From Paratinospora sagittata (lineage: Eukaryota > Streptophyta > Magnoliopsida > Ranunculales > Menispermaceae), in the NCBI GenBank assembly GCA_035771175.1, contig CM069590.1:30952821-31016820 (forward strand): a stretch of DNA of 64,000 bases. Direction: 5' to 3'. Both the position numbers and the translations under genes were made by a program. This document shows, in pieces, positions 20,910-33,348 of the stretch. Under the pieces are notes generated by a model. That model saw only the letters and a list, made by a program, of their open reading frames with translations, was not told the DNA's origin and made no database searches. The stretch's first letter is position 1. Each line of letters begins with the position of its first letter.

Positions 20910-21457
20910 TGTGCTAAGGATGAACCATATAGGTTAACATATACATGTTGGAAATCCTATGTGTAGTACAAATTAGCTAAAGACATGATTTTGGGACTTT
21001 GCCCAAAATTGGGGCTTTTGACCTAGTTTAAGTCAATTGATTTAATTGACATGAGATTTGTCTAATGACCCAATTTGAGTTGGAATGCATGGTATTGATG
21101 TAGGTTGGGTCATAGAATCAATCTTTGGCGCTCTCTTGGGTTACATGTGATCTAATTAGGTGTATTATGGCAAATTGAGTTGTAATGATTGGCTCATTGG
21201 TACAACCATGTAAGAGTTTAATGTTGACTAGTAAATTAGGGCTTAAATCATGGTTATTGGCATGTAATTTGACTGTTTTTGATGAATGAATAAACTTAAA
21301 TTGTATGTAGGGTTTGTGGATGATCCAAAGGTCCTAATTGTGCCAATTGAGGGATAATTCATGGTTTGGATGTTATTTGACATTGAAGAATCAATGGGAG
21401 CATCCTAGAGTTCTTTGGTTGGAGTTGGATTGGCTAGTTTGGCCAATCGATTGTGAG
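20910..21457 (+). mobile_element. B1 5' LTR, segment 2
   Basis: LTR sequence between D1 and A1. It includes TTTTGACCTAGTTTAAGTCAATTG and related LTR words found inverted in B2 (36590-36660 and 59330-59400). It ends in gtgag (21453-21457), duplicated after A1. No coding signal. Confidence 0.78.
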
Positions 21458-24322
21458 TGTGACGCCCCGAAAATTATTTCATCTAGCCCATAACCCAATT
21501 GCACTTTGCCCAAACTCTATGCGTTGCCTTGATATGTTTGGTGTTTGTTTGATGGTTGTTTAATGTTTGTATAGTTGATGCTTGATAATGTATATAAATA
21601 TGTGTATCATAAATTGTATATGGGTCATGTTAAATTAAAGTATAATGCATATGTTATTATTTATGCATGGGCCCATTAAACCATGAATTGATATGGGTTA
21701 GGATTGATTGAATAAAAGGATAAATGAGAATGAAAATTTGGTGTATTAAATGGATTGGACATTTAAAATACATGGAAGCATGATATTGGTTAAAGTACAT
21801 GTGGTTGGTATGGGTAGTATGAGACCAACACATTTGAAGGTTGGTGCATGAAAGTGGACAAGTGTCCCATGCCCACTTCTCTTCTTCAAGGAAGTGCTAG
21901 AATGAGTGGAGGGAATCAAGGAGAGAATCAAGGAGAGAATCAAGGAGGGAATCAAGGAAGTGCTAGAAAGAGGTGAGTGGAGAGAAAGGAAAAAAAGAAG
22001 AGAAAGAAAAGAAGAGAAAGGAAAGAAGAAGAGAAAGGAGGGAGTTGCAGGAGGAAGATCTCTGCGACGTTTTCATCAAAGAGCTGGATCTTTGCGATAT
22101 ATGGTCAGATTGAGCTCAAACTTTGTCAGCAAGTTCGTAGCTTATGGTTATTCATTCTGGTCGGTGGAGATCTTGATCAGAGGTTTTGTCTAAGAGATCT
22201 AACCTCTCAAACAAAGCTGGTCGGAAAGTCTGGATTTCTCGCGCCGTTTCGTTCAAACTTCTAGATCTCCTTAATCTACCTTTGGATGGATATAAAATTT
22301 GGGTATGTAGTGTACAATTGATATTTCTGCATTCTGAACGGTTGAGATCTTGATTATAGGTTTCGTTTTAGAGATTATAGTTTATTGCTGATATTTCTAT
22401 ATTCTGAACGGTGGAGATGTTTATGCGTTTAGTATTTTGTGTGATATAGTCATCTAGATTTGAGTATTTGTAGCAGGAAAGGAGAAATTATCTAATTAGA
22501 GACTTGTTCATCAAATATACTTATATTTTTGGTCCACCGTTGGATTGGGCTGATATTTGGACAGAAGGTTTGTTTCTTCACATACTTCAATATGTACGGT
22601 TGATTTTGTGATTACATATTTCTGTTGGTAGATTGATACATCTGAACAGAATATTAAATGATGAATTGGTAGGGTTGCTTGTATTAGACCTAAATTTAGA
22701 ATATGAACTTAGACCTTCCCAAATAGCTTGCATGTCAACTATGTCGACCTAGTTTCCATTGTTGATAAACCCATGATGCAAAATCAGTGATATACATTGC
22801 TGAACATGGTGACCTAATGTAAATCGGCAATATGGCCTAAGTATGAAAATTTTCATATTTTAGGGCTTTTGATGCTTTTGGCCTAGAATCATTGAATTGA
22901 TTGAACTTATGTTTAATTAAGCATGATTAGGGTTGATTATGCTACTGATTTGGTGGTTGTGAGCATATCATGGGTTAGGCCTACTTGTGATCAAGTGACC
23001 CAATTTGGGCATGTTTATGCCTAAGGAATTGAAAATCAGTATTTTTGATTAATAGAATGGTTTATGAATGAGAACTATGCATTAGAGGCCTAAGTCATGT
23101 GATTTGAGTTGAATGATGGGATTAGATGGAATTTAGGCCTATTGTTTATATGTGGGCTGATTTAGGGTTGATGTGTAATGTCTATATGATTGAGCATAGA
23201 AATTTATGTATGGTAGCATATTGATGTATGTTTCAGGATCTTGATTGGGTTGATTCGGTTTGGTGGTCGTGTGTGGTTAAATACTCTCGCGAGGCTTGGT
23301 TGTGAGTAGACTTCATTTATGATTATATCTTTTATATCATCATATCACTTATATATATTGTATGTTGAAAGCATGAATGTGTTCTAATGTTTTGAATGAT
23401 GCATTGATTTGAGAAAACCTTATGACTTTGGTTGGGCCCATCTATCTGGCTAATAGGGGGACTTAACATTGTCATAGGAGGGTTTTAGGAAAGGAAATGA
23501 TTGGGGTCAACGGTACGGTGAAATAGACGTGCACTAGTAACCCCAAATAAAACATGATTGGGATCAATGGTACGGTGAAATAGACGTGCACTAGTAACCC
23601 AATGCATGTGGAATGTGGATCCAAATTGATAAGCTTTTACTTGCATCGAACTTCTTATAAATGCTTGATATCTATATGTTATGAGCTTTTAATCATGCTA
23701 CACATTGACATGCATACATGGTATTTATTGATGAGTATTGATAGCATATTTGAATTCTATTCACTGGGCACCGTTGGCTCACCCTCATTTTACTCTTTCA
23801 GGTCCTTCTGTCCCGAATAAGGGCAAAAGAGTAGTTATATCTTGAGGGCCTTGCCTGCGAGAGAATCCAAGGCCTCGATGTGAGTTGAGAGGCATTTTGA
23901 TTGAACTGTGTTTTAAATTATGAAGTATTATATTTTGGATTATGTAATTATAACACTTACCACATTGTAGTATGGGCGAGTTGGGACTTGTTAGATAGAC
24001 TATGTGGGCATATTACGATTTTTATTTGTATCCACAATTTTGGACTTTATGTGCATGTCAATTTTAATGGACTGTAGGGATTATGATTTTATTTGTGGTT
24101 CATTTTTATGGATTATCTCTTTGTCTTTGATGATTAATACGGTGGGTAGTTTTGTTTAGTACCTTTTGATATTATGTCGTTATTTGAGATAAGGCTCGTA
24201 GGGTCTCAACCACCTCACGGGAGTTGAGGAGTGGTCGGAGATGCCTACACCGGGCGTCCCGCCCCGGCATTCCGCATGCCACTCCCTGCGGGGTTGGTGG
24301 TCCGGGGCACGGGGTCGCCACA
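21458..24322 (+). mobile_element. A1 5' LTR
   Basis: 2865 bp, from TGTGACGCCCCG to GGGGTCGCCACA, flanked on the left by gtgag. It has 12-bp GGAGRGAATCAA repeats (21913-21960), a purine-rich tract (21977-22040), and a G+C-rich last ~100 bp (24215-24322) in an otherwise A+T-rich LTR. It differs from the 3' LTR by two sizeable indels. ORFs within it are repeat artefacts. Confidence 0.93.
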
Positions 24323-24324
24323 GT

Positions 24325-24337
24325 TGGTGTCAGAGCC
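24325..24337 (+). promoter_or_regulatory. A1 primer-binding site
   Basis: TGGTGTCAGAGCC starts 2 nt after the LTR and matches the 3' end of plant initiator-Met tRNA (TGGTATCAGAGCC) except for one base. It primes minus-strand synthesis. A ~180-bp leader without ORF follows before gag. Confidence 0.9.
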
Positions 24338-24518
24338 TGATTTTACTAGGTTTGGTCTATGTATTGGACTTAGATGACTTTGACCTAGGAATTGGGTGAG
24401 AGATTTAGGTGATTAAAATGCTTAAAGGAACTAACTTAAAAGTCTTACTATCATATTTTTTGTGTGTATTATATGATATGGGTAGTTATGAGGCTTTGTT
24501 CGTGTTTTAAATTCTTTA

Positions 24519-25835
24519 ATGTGTGATGGATGCTCGTATTTATACTTCTCGGTTGTCATGAGGAGGAGCGAGAGATTGGGACAGCCACACACAGGGCCAT
24601 CCGATGATGACCGGATGGGGAGGATGGAGGAGATCATTCATGCACAGGGCCGCTTGATGGCAGCCCAGACTTCACAGATACAGGCGTTAGTGCAGCGGGT
24701 TGAGGCTATTGCTCGACAGTCACCTCAAACAATACCTCAGGAGGCGGGCACTAGTGTGGCCGAGGCTAGTGAAGCTGTAGGGGCAGCAGGACCTCAAATG
24801 GCTGTACCTCAGCCTATGCCTACACCTGCTCCTATTGTTGTAGAGAACCCCACTGATCGGCGGATCAAACTGCTAGAGAAGTTCATGAAGCGAAAGCCTA
24901 AGGAATTCACTGGTGGGGTTGACTTGAAGAAGGCTGAAGATTGGCTGAAGAATGTCGAGAAGATCAGTCGCTCCTTAGAGCTTGATGAGGAGTCTCAGGT
25001 CCTATGTGCTGCTCACACACTGGAGAGTGATGCAGAGGACTGGTGGCTTTCAGTGTTGGATACACAGGGGTAGTGAAGAGTTGGGACACCTTCAAACGGT
25101 TGTTCTTATAGGCTTATGTTCCAGAGACTGAGAGACAGGCTAAACAACTCGAGTTTTTGAACCTCGCACAGGGCACCATGTCAGTTAGGGAGTACGAGCT
25201 CAGGTTTAGGCAACTCGCAGTTTATGCCCCTAGGTTAGTTCAGACGCCGAGTGACAAGATTATGAGGTTTTCTTTGAACCTAAGGCCTGCGATCCGACAG
25301 GCCTTGTCTGTGACGAAGATGACTGATTTTACCACAGTGGTCCAGAGGGCCAAACAGTATGAGTTGGCTGAGCGGGTTGATGGTATGTCTACACGGGCAA
25401 CTCCAGGTGAACAGACTTCACAAGCAGAGTCTGGGGGACAGTTCGAGACACCGTGGAAGAAGGGAAGATGGTAAAGGAAGAGAAATTTTTTTGGAAGAGC
25501 ACAGTCTGATGGTGCTCAGAGTAAGGCATCCCAGGTTCAGACTGGTATGATGGCCTCACCAGTAGTTTCCTCTCCTGTCCCGATTCCTATTCAGGCACCG
25601 AGTGCACCGAGACCCCCATTCCCACAGACTGCTAGCCGAGGCAGAGGTAGAGGTCGAGGAAGTTATGTGACGACATCTCAGACTGGGTCATTTGCGCCAA
25701 GGGCTCCGTTCTTATGTTTTCAATGTGGGCAGGCTGGGCATAGGAAGTTAGAGTGTCCAAATTTTCAGAGGGCTCAGGGATTTGTGCAGCAGTCCAGTGC
25801 CAGAGAGACAGCTAAGGCAGCTGCTGAGCCAGACC
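24519..25835 (+). pseudogene. gag: A1 gag
   Basis: The open frame begins upstream of an internal ATG (24558) that starts MRRSERLGQPHTGPSDDD and is the likelier start. A coiled-coil/Gln-rich leader, a Pro/Ala linker and the gag domain (RKPKEFTGGVDLKKAEDW, DAEDWW) follow. A 1-nt loss in a G run near 25070 shifts the frame. TAG at 25109-25111 lies within the domain (after LF-L), and TAA at 25472 lies in the basic tail. A CCHC knuckle (CFQCGQAGHRKLEC) lies at ~25715-25756. The TAG is shared with A2. Confidence 0.9.
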
Positions 25836-27671
25836 CGACAGCATCTAGGACTTTGGTGGAAGGTACTCTTATTATTTGTGGTACTTCTATGCATGTATTA
25901 TTTGATGCTGGGTCTATATTATCATTCATATCTAGACGTATGGTAGATAGTTTGCATTTGACTCCCATTAGGGCTAGTACATGGTTAGTGGTGAGTACTG
26001 TAGCTGGGGAGAGGATTTACCCGAACATGATCTGTAGCCAGTGTGTGGTTCAGATTGGTGATGTTGAGATGCCTATTGACTTTCGAGTCCTAGAGTTTTT
26101 AGAGTTTGATGCAATTCTAGGGATGGATTGGCTCGCGGTTTATCATGCAGTTGTCGACTGTTTCGTGAAGAGAATCATTTTTCAGATCCCCGGACACCCA
26201 GTGTTTACATTACAGGGTAGAGCTTCAGACCAGACAGTCACAAGGGGTAGATTTGTGACTGATGGAGATAGGGAGATTTTGGCTGGGTTAGTGCCTGATG
26301 AAGAAGAGACTAGTGAGGCGATACTTGAGGATATTGCCATTGTTAGGAACTTTCCAGATGTGTTCCCTGCAGATCTTCTAGGATTACCACCGAAGCGAGA
26401 GATCGATTTCATTATTGAACTAGTCCCTGGCACGAAGCCTATCTTCATGGCACCATATAGAATGGCGCCAGCCGAGTTGAGAGAATTGCAGAAACAGCTC
26501 AAGGAGTTATTGGCTAAGGGCTTTATTTGCCCGAGCGTGTCACCCTGGGGAGCTCCAGTTCTTTTTGTGAAAAAGAAAGATGGGAGCTTGCGTTGTGCAT
26601 CGACTATCGCCTATTGAACAGGGTGACCATCAACAACAAATATCCTCTCCCAAGGATTGATGACTTGTTTGATCAGTTGAGGGGAGCGAGGTATTTTTCA
26701 AAGATTGATTTGCGCTCCGGGTATCATCAGCTGAGGATCAGGGAGGAGGATGTGCCTAAGACAGCATTCAGAACCCGCTATGGACATTATGAGTTCCTTG
26801 TGATGCCATTTGGTGTGACTAATGCATCGGCGATGTTAATGAACCTGATGCAGAGGGTCTTTAGGCAGTATCTGGATAAGTTTGTCATCGTCTTCATTGA
26901 TGACATATTGGTGTATTCCAAGACTCAGGCTGAGCATGAAGAACACCTTAGAGTGACCTTGCAAACTCTGAGAGAGCATAGGCTATATGCAAAGCTGAGC
27001 AAGTGCGAGTTTTGGATCACCGAAGTGAAGTTCTTAGGTCATGTGGTGAGTTCTGAGGGGATTTCAGTTGATCCATCTAAGGTTGAAGCCATTATCAGTT
27101 GGCCTAGGCCTACCACAGTGACCGAGATTAGAAGCTTTCTTGGGTTAGCTGGTTACTATAGGAGATTCGTTCAGGGATTCTCCAAGATAGCTACGCCTAT
27201 GACTAGGCTCACCCAGAAAGATGTGTCCTTTGTATGGACCGAGGAGTGTGAGAATGCCTTTTTAGAGCTGAAGAAAAGATTGGCATCTACGCCACTGTTG
27301 ATTTTCCAGAGCCTGATCAGGAGTTGATTATCTATACTGATGCCTCTCGTATTGGCTTGGGTTGCGTGTTGATGCAGAAGGATAGGGTCATTGCTTATGC
27401 ATCGAGTCAGTTGAAGGTGCATGAAAAGAACTACCCTGTTCATGACTTAGAACTGGCCGCAGTGGTTTTTGCTTTGAAGATTTGGAGGCATTATCTCTAT
27501 GGTGAGAGATTCACTTTGTATTCTGACCATAAGAGCCTCAAATACTTGTTCTCTCAGAAGGAATTGAACATGAGGCAGAGAAGGTGGTTAGAGCTCCTCA
27601 AAGACTATGATTTTACATTGGAATACCACCCAGGTAAAGCCAATGTAGTGGCTGATGCAGGAAGCGGGTAG
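25836..27671 (+). pseudogene. pol: A1 protease, RT and RNase H
   Basis: The protease active site reads FDAGSILSFIS (~25900), with Ala where Ser or Thr is usual; A2 has the same Ala. ILGMDWL marks its end. RT starts at [22 protein letters not shown], then a 1-nt loss near 26590 shifts the frame. From there [23 protein letters not shown] (~26890-26925) and [18 protein letters not shown] are intact. A second 1-nt loss near 27305 precedes RNase H ([28 protein letters not shown]). An ~8-bp loss near 27655 (VVADAG) breaks the end of the domain and yields TAG at 27669. Confidence 0.93.
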
Positions 27672-29271
27672 AGACAGTTATGGTAGCACGCCAGATGTCT
27701 CATGAGTGGAGACTACTTGAGGCGGCGATGGTTATGAGTATATGTGCTACCCCTTCAGATCAGATTGTGATATGTGCTCAAATGAGAGCTCAACCTACAC
27801 AAGTCCAGGAGGTAATTGATCAACAGAGACTTGACGTTGATCATGGGATGTACAAGTCTTGGGCTGAGAGCAGTGATTTTACTGATCGGCACTTGTCATC
27901 TGATGGTGCCTTGAGATTTAGGGGACGTTTATGGGTTCCCGCAGATCCACGACTCAGACAGAGTGTTCTCCAAGAGGCTCACAGATCTCATTATGCTATT
28001 CATCCTGGCAGAACCAAGATGTATCATGATATGAAAAGAATGTATTGGTGGCCCGACATGAAAAGAGAGATAGTGCAGTTCATTCAGAGGTGTGAGATCT
28101 GTCAAAGAGTCAAAGCTGAGCATCAGAGGCCTGGAGGGCAGATGCAACCGTTTGCCATTCCTGAGTGGAAATGGGAGCACGTCACTATGGACTTTGTTGT
28201 GGGATTACCCAACACCCCGAGGAGACATAATGCTGTTTGGGTTACTATTGATCGCTTGACCAAGTCCGCTCACTTTCTACCGGTGAACACTACGGATTCT
28301 ATGGACAAGCTGAGCATACTCTATATGCGGGAGATAGTCAGGTTACATCGAGTGCCGGTTTCGATTGTGTTAGATAGGGATCCGAGGTTTACATCGGTAT
28401 TCTGGCAGGGGTTGCAGAGGTAGCTTGGCACTAGACTAGATCTCAGTACCGCTTTTCACCCCCAGGCGGATGGCCAGTCTGAGAGGTTGATATCGATTTT
28501 AGAGGATATGCTTCGAGCTTGTGTCCTTGAGTCCAGTGGTAACTGGGAGGAGTACATACATCTGTGTGAGTTCGCGTACAACAACAGCTATCAGTCCAGT
28601 ATTGGCATGGCTCCTTTTGAGGCATTGTATGGTCGACCCTGTAGATCTCCGATCTGTTGGACAGAGGTAGGGGATGTTGCGGTGATGGGACCAGAGTTTG
28701 TACAAGAACACACAGAGAAGATTAAGAGGATCAAACATAATATGAAAGTAGCCCAAGACAGGTAGAAGAGTTACACTGATGCCAAGCGGAAGACCGTAGA
28801 GTTCGAGGTGGGTGACCAAGTTTTATTGAAGGTCTCACCTCAGAAGGGCCAACTAGATTTGGGATAAAAGGCAAGCTCGCTCCGAGATTTATTGGGCCGT
28901 TCGAGGTTTTAGAACGAATTGGCCCCGTCGCTTACCGATTAGCCTTGCCACCTCAGTTAGCAGCAATCCACAATGTCTTTCATGTGTCAATGCTGAGAGT
29001 GTACAAGAGTGATTTTGATCACGTCTTGGACTGAAGGAACATTGAACTGAGGCAGGATGGGACTTATGATGAGGAACCTATTCAGATATTTGACCAAAAG
29101 GTCCAGAGGCTACGTAACCGCGAGATTCCGATGGTTAAGGTGAGATGGCAGTTCCATGGCGAGGAGCAGGTTACTTGGGAGCGTGAGGACTACACGATGG
29201 AGCACTTTGCCGAGTTCATGGGCTTAGGTAATTTCTTAACCTTAAAACTTCGAGGACGAAGTTCATTCTAA
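27672..29271 (+). pseudogene. pol: A1 integrase and chromodomain
   Basis: Zinc domain HRSHYAIHPG..CEICQRVKAE (~27980-28125); catalytic Asp in MDFVVGLP (~28188), a second aligned Asp in LDRDPRFTS (~28372, Leu for the usual Ser), and Glu in the DGQSERLIS block (~28480). TAG at 28421-28423 and at 28762-28764 both replace CAG (A2 keeps CAG). A frameshift follows at ~28848. The GPF/Y module and chromodomain (IQIFDQK..PMVKVRWQFHGEEQVTWERED, ~29080-29190) are recognisable, with one more stop at 29032. Pol ends at TAA 29269-29271, overlapping the polypurine tract by 2 nt. Confidence 0.93.
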
Positions 29272-29282
29272 GGTGGGTGTGA
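29270..29282 (+). promoter_or_regulatory. A1 polypurine tract
   Basis: AAGGTGGGTGTGA immediately precedes the 3' LTR. The same tract occurs inverted next to the A2 3' LTR (44103-44115). Confidence 0.85.
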
Positions 29283-32239
29283 TGTGACGCCCCGAAAATT
29301 ATTTCATCTTGCCCATAATCCAATTGCACTTTGCCCAAACTCTATGCGTTGCCTTGATATGTTTGGTGTTTGTTTGATGGTTGTTTAATGTTTGTATAGT
29401 TGATGCTTGATAATGTATATAAATATGTGTATCATAAATTGTATATGGGTCATGTTAAATTAAAGTATAATGCATATGTCATTATTTATGCATGGGCCCA
29501 TTAAACCATGAATTGATATGGGTTAGGATTGATTGAATAAAAGGATAAATGAGAATGAAAATTTGGTGTATTAAATGGATTGGACATTTAAAATACATGG
29601 AAGCATGAGATTGGTTAAAGTACATGTGGTTGGTATGGGTAGTATGAGACCAACACATTTGAAGGTTGGTGCATGAAAGTGGACAAGTGTCCCATGCCCA
29701 CTTCTCTTCTTCAAGGAAGTGCTAGAATGAGTTGAGGGAATCAAGGAGAGAATCAAGGAGGGAATCAAGGAGGGAATCAAGGAGAGAATCAAGGAGAGAA
29801 TCAAGGAGGGAATCAAGGAAGTGCTAGAAGGAGGTGAGTGGAGAGAAAGGAAAAAAAGAAGAGAAAGAAAAGAATAGAAAGGAAAGAAGAAGAGAAAGGA
29901 GAGAGTTGCAGGAGGAAAGTCTGGATTGAGCTCAAACTTTGTCAGCAAGTTCGTAGCTTATGGTTATTCATTCTGGTCGGTGGAGATCTTGATCAGAGGT
30001 TTCGTCTAAGAGATCTAACCTCTCAAACAAAGCTGGTTGGAAAGTCTGGATTTCTCGCGCCGTTTCGCTCAAACTTCTACATCTACTTAATCTACAGTTG
30101 GATGGATATGAAATTTGGGTATGTAGTGTACAACTGATATTTCTGCATTCTGAACGGTTGAGATCTTGATTAGAGGTTTCGTTTGAGAGATCTAACCTCT
30201 CAAACAAAGCTGGTCGGAAAGTCTGGATTTCTCGTGCCGTTTCGCTCAAACTTGTATATCTCCTCAATCTACCGTTGGATGGATGTAAAATTTGGGTTTA
30301 TTGCTGATATTGCTATATTCTGAACGGTGGAGATGTTTATGCGTTTAGTATTTTGTGTGATATAGTCATCTGAGTTTGAGTATTTGTAGCAGGAAAGGAG
30401 AAATTGTCTAATTAGAGACTTGTTCATCAAATATATATATATCTTTTCGGTCCACCGTTGGATTGGGCTGATATTTGGACATAAGGTTTGTTTCTTCACA
30501 TACTTCAATCTGTACGGTTGATTTTGTGATTACATATTTCTGTTGGTAGATTGATACATCTGAACAGAATATTAAATGAAGAATTGGTAGGGTTGCTTGT
30601 ATTAAACCTAAATGTAGACTATGAACTTAGACCTTTCCAAATAGCTTGCATGTCAACTATGTCGACCTAGTTGCCATTGTTGATGCACCCATGATGCAAA
30701 ACCAGTGACATACATGGCTGAACATGGTGACCTAATGTAAATCGGCAATATGGCCTAAGCATGAAAATTTTCATATTTTAGGGCTTTTGATGCTTTTGGC
30801 CTAGAATCATTGAATTGATGCAACTTATGTTTAATTAAGCATGATTAGGGTTGATTATGCTACTGATTTGATGGTTGTGAGCATATCATGGGTTAGGCCT
30901 ACTTGTGATCAAGTGACCCAATTTGGGCATGTTTATGCCTAAGGAATTGAAAATCAGTATTTTTGATTAATAGAATGGTTTATGAATGAGAACTATGCAT
31001 TAGAGGCCTAAGTCATGTGATTTGAGTTGAATGATGGGATTAGATGGAATTTAGGCCTATTGTTTATATGTGGGCTGATTTAGGGTTGATGTGTAATGTC
31101 TATATGATTGAGCATAGAAATTGATGTATGGTAGCATATTGATGTATGTTTCAGGATCTTGATTGGGTTGAATCGGTTTGGTGGTCGTGTGTGGTTAAAT
31201 ACTCTCGCGAGGCTTGGTTATGAGTAGACTTCATTTATGATTATATCTTTTAGGTCATCATATCACTTATATATATTGTATGTTGAAAGCATGAATGTGT
31301 TCTAATGTTTTGAATGATGCATTGATTTGAGAAAACCTTATGACTTTGGTTGGGCCCATCTATCTGGCTAATAGGGGAACTTAACATTGTCATAGGAGGG
31401 TTTTAGGAAAGGAAATGATTGGGGTCAACGGTACGGTGAAATAGACGTGCACTAGTAACCCCAAATAAAACATGATTGGGATCAACGGTACGGTGAAATA
31501 GACGTGCACTAGTAACCTAATGCATGTGGAATGTGGATTCAAATTGATAAGCTTTTACTTGCATCGAACTTATTATAAATGCTTGATATCTATATGTTAT
31601 GAGCTTTTAATCATGCTACACATTGACATGCATACATGGTATTTATTGATGAGTATTGATAGCATATTTGAATTCTATTCACTGGGCACCGTTGGCTCAT
31701 CCTCATTTTACTCTTTCAGGTCCTTCTGTCCCGAATAAGGGCAAAAGAGTAGTTATATCTTGAGGGCCTTGCCTGCGAGAGAATCCAAGGCCTCGATGTG
31801 AGTTGAGAGGCATTTTGATTGAACTGTGTTTTAAATTATGAAGTATTATATTTTGGATTATGTAATTATAACACTTACCACATTGTAGTATGGGCGAGTT
31901 GGGACTTGTTAGATAGACCATGTGGGCATATTACGGTTTTTATTTGTACCCATAATTTTGGACTTTATGTGTATGTCAATTTTAATGGACTGTAGGGATT
32001 ATGATTTTATTTGTGGTTCATTTTTATGGATTATCTCTTGTCTTTGATGATTAATACGGTGGGTAGTTTTGTTTAGTACCTTTTGATATTATGTCGTTAT
32101 TTGAGATAAGGCTCGTAGGGTCTCAACCACCTCACGGGAGTTGAGGAGTGGTCGGAGATGCCTACGTCGGGCGTCCCGCCCCGGCATTCCGCATGCCACT
32201 CCCTGCGGGGTTGGTGGTCCGGGGCGCGGGGTCGCCACA
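29283..32239 (+). mobile_element. A1 3' LTR
   Basis: 2957 bp, TGTGACGCC..GTCGCCACA, followed by the TSD gtgag (32240-32244), which matches 21453-21457. By eye it is very close to the 5' LTR. Exceptions: ~53 bp absent near 29922, and a tandem copy of ~177 bp (unit starts at about 29969 and 30146) that is mostly deleted in the 5' LTR. The 12-bp repeats number about seven here (29735-29820). Confidence 0.94.
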
Positions 32240-33157
32240 GTGAGTGTTTCTTTGCCTTTGGTTTCTATATATAGCATTGTACTATATGAAATGTTTGTGT
32301 AATGCATGCTTTAATGATTCATGAAATGGATTTGAGCATTAGTCTAGTTGGGTTCGCAATAGGTGTATCTGCTAGTTGGGATTTTCCTTGGGAAATCTCA
32401 TGTTGGTAGATTGTGATCCCTAGTTGTGGACCTTGTAGAGGGTTTTATGGCTTGTGTAGATAGAATCGCCTAGGCATGGAATGTGTCTTGGTGGGTTGTT
32501 TCTATTAGCTATGCGACCCCAGGAATCCTAATAGAACACAAATATGTCAAGTAAGATCGGGTGCTTGATGTCACAAACTTAGACCCTTGATCACTCTTAC
32601 TCAGGAGGTGGATTATGATGACGTATTGCATGTTTAAAAATGGAAATGCATTGATAGATTATTGTCAGGGATGCATTATATTTCAGCATGTATATAATAT
32701 TTGTATTTCATCATGTTATTGAACTGTTTTGATGATCTCATGCCTTATTTGTATAAATGCATATATATATTGCCACTTGTAGAAAACATTCATTGAGCTT
32801 GTTATAGCTCACACCTCCTCCTTATCATTTCAGGTTCAGATAGGAAGGGGAAAGGGAAGGCTTGACCGCAGAACACTTCCCGTGGTCTTTTGTGATGTAG
32901 GTGTTAGTTGTTCTTGTAGTTTTTTATTTTTGAGACTATGTTCAAAATAAACCCTAATGTAATTATTTATCACCTTAGATGTTATTTTGGAAGTTTTAAT
33001 TTTGATGATGTTTATGACATGGATTATTGTTGTTTGAGGATTGGATATGTTTAGCAGGTTCATTTTGTTTAGGTTGAACGGGACGCCGGTGGTATTGAGG
33101 GAGGATATGCCCAGGGTTCCGTGCCAGTCATGATGTCACAGGTTGTTGGTTGTGACA
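32240..33157 (+). mobile_element. B1 5' LTR, segment 3 (3' end)
   Basis: It resumes after A1 and runs to GGAGGATATGCCCAGGG..GGTTGTGACA, the B LTR terminus. It includes (32430-32600) the GTGGACCTTGTAGAGG..CGCCTAGGCATGG block seen inverted in both B2 LTRs. The combined B1 5' LTR without D1 and A1 is about 2.35 kb. Confidence 0.87.
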
Positions 33158-33161
33158 AGTT

Positions 33162-33173
33162 TGGTACCAGAGC
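33162..33173 (+). promoter_or_regulatory. B1 primer-binding site
   Basis: TGGTACCAGAGC lies 4 nt after the LTR end and matches initiator-Met tRNA except for one base. It fixes the 5' LTR/internal boundary of B1. A leader of ~175 bp follows. Confidence 0.88.
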
Positions 33174-33348
33174 TGTTGTTTCGGTTTAAAAACCTAAAAA
33201 ATAATAAAAGACTTATATGATGTTATATTTGATTTTATGGGTAGGATTATGGGTAGTTATCTTAAGGATAAACTTTTCCTGGTTTGAGATCCTGATGTGT
33301 TTCCCTTGTTGAAAATTTTCAGATAAAAAAGGAAGAATAGGATCAGCC

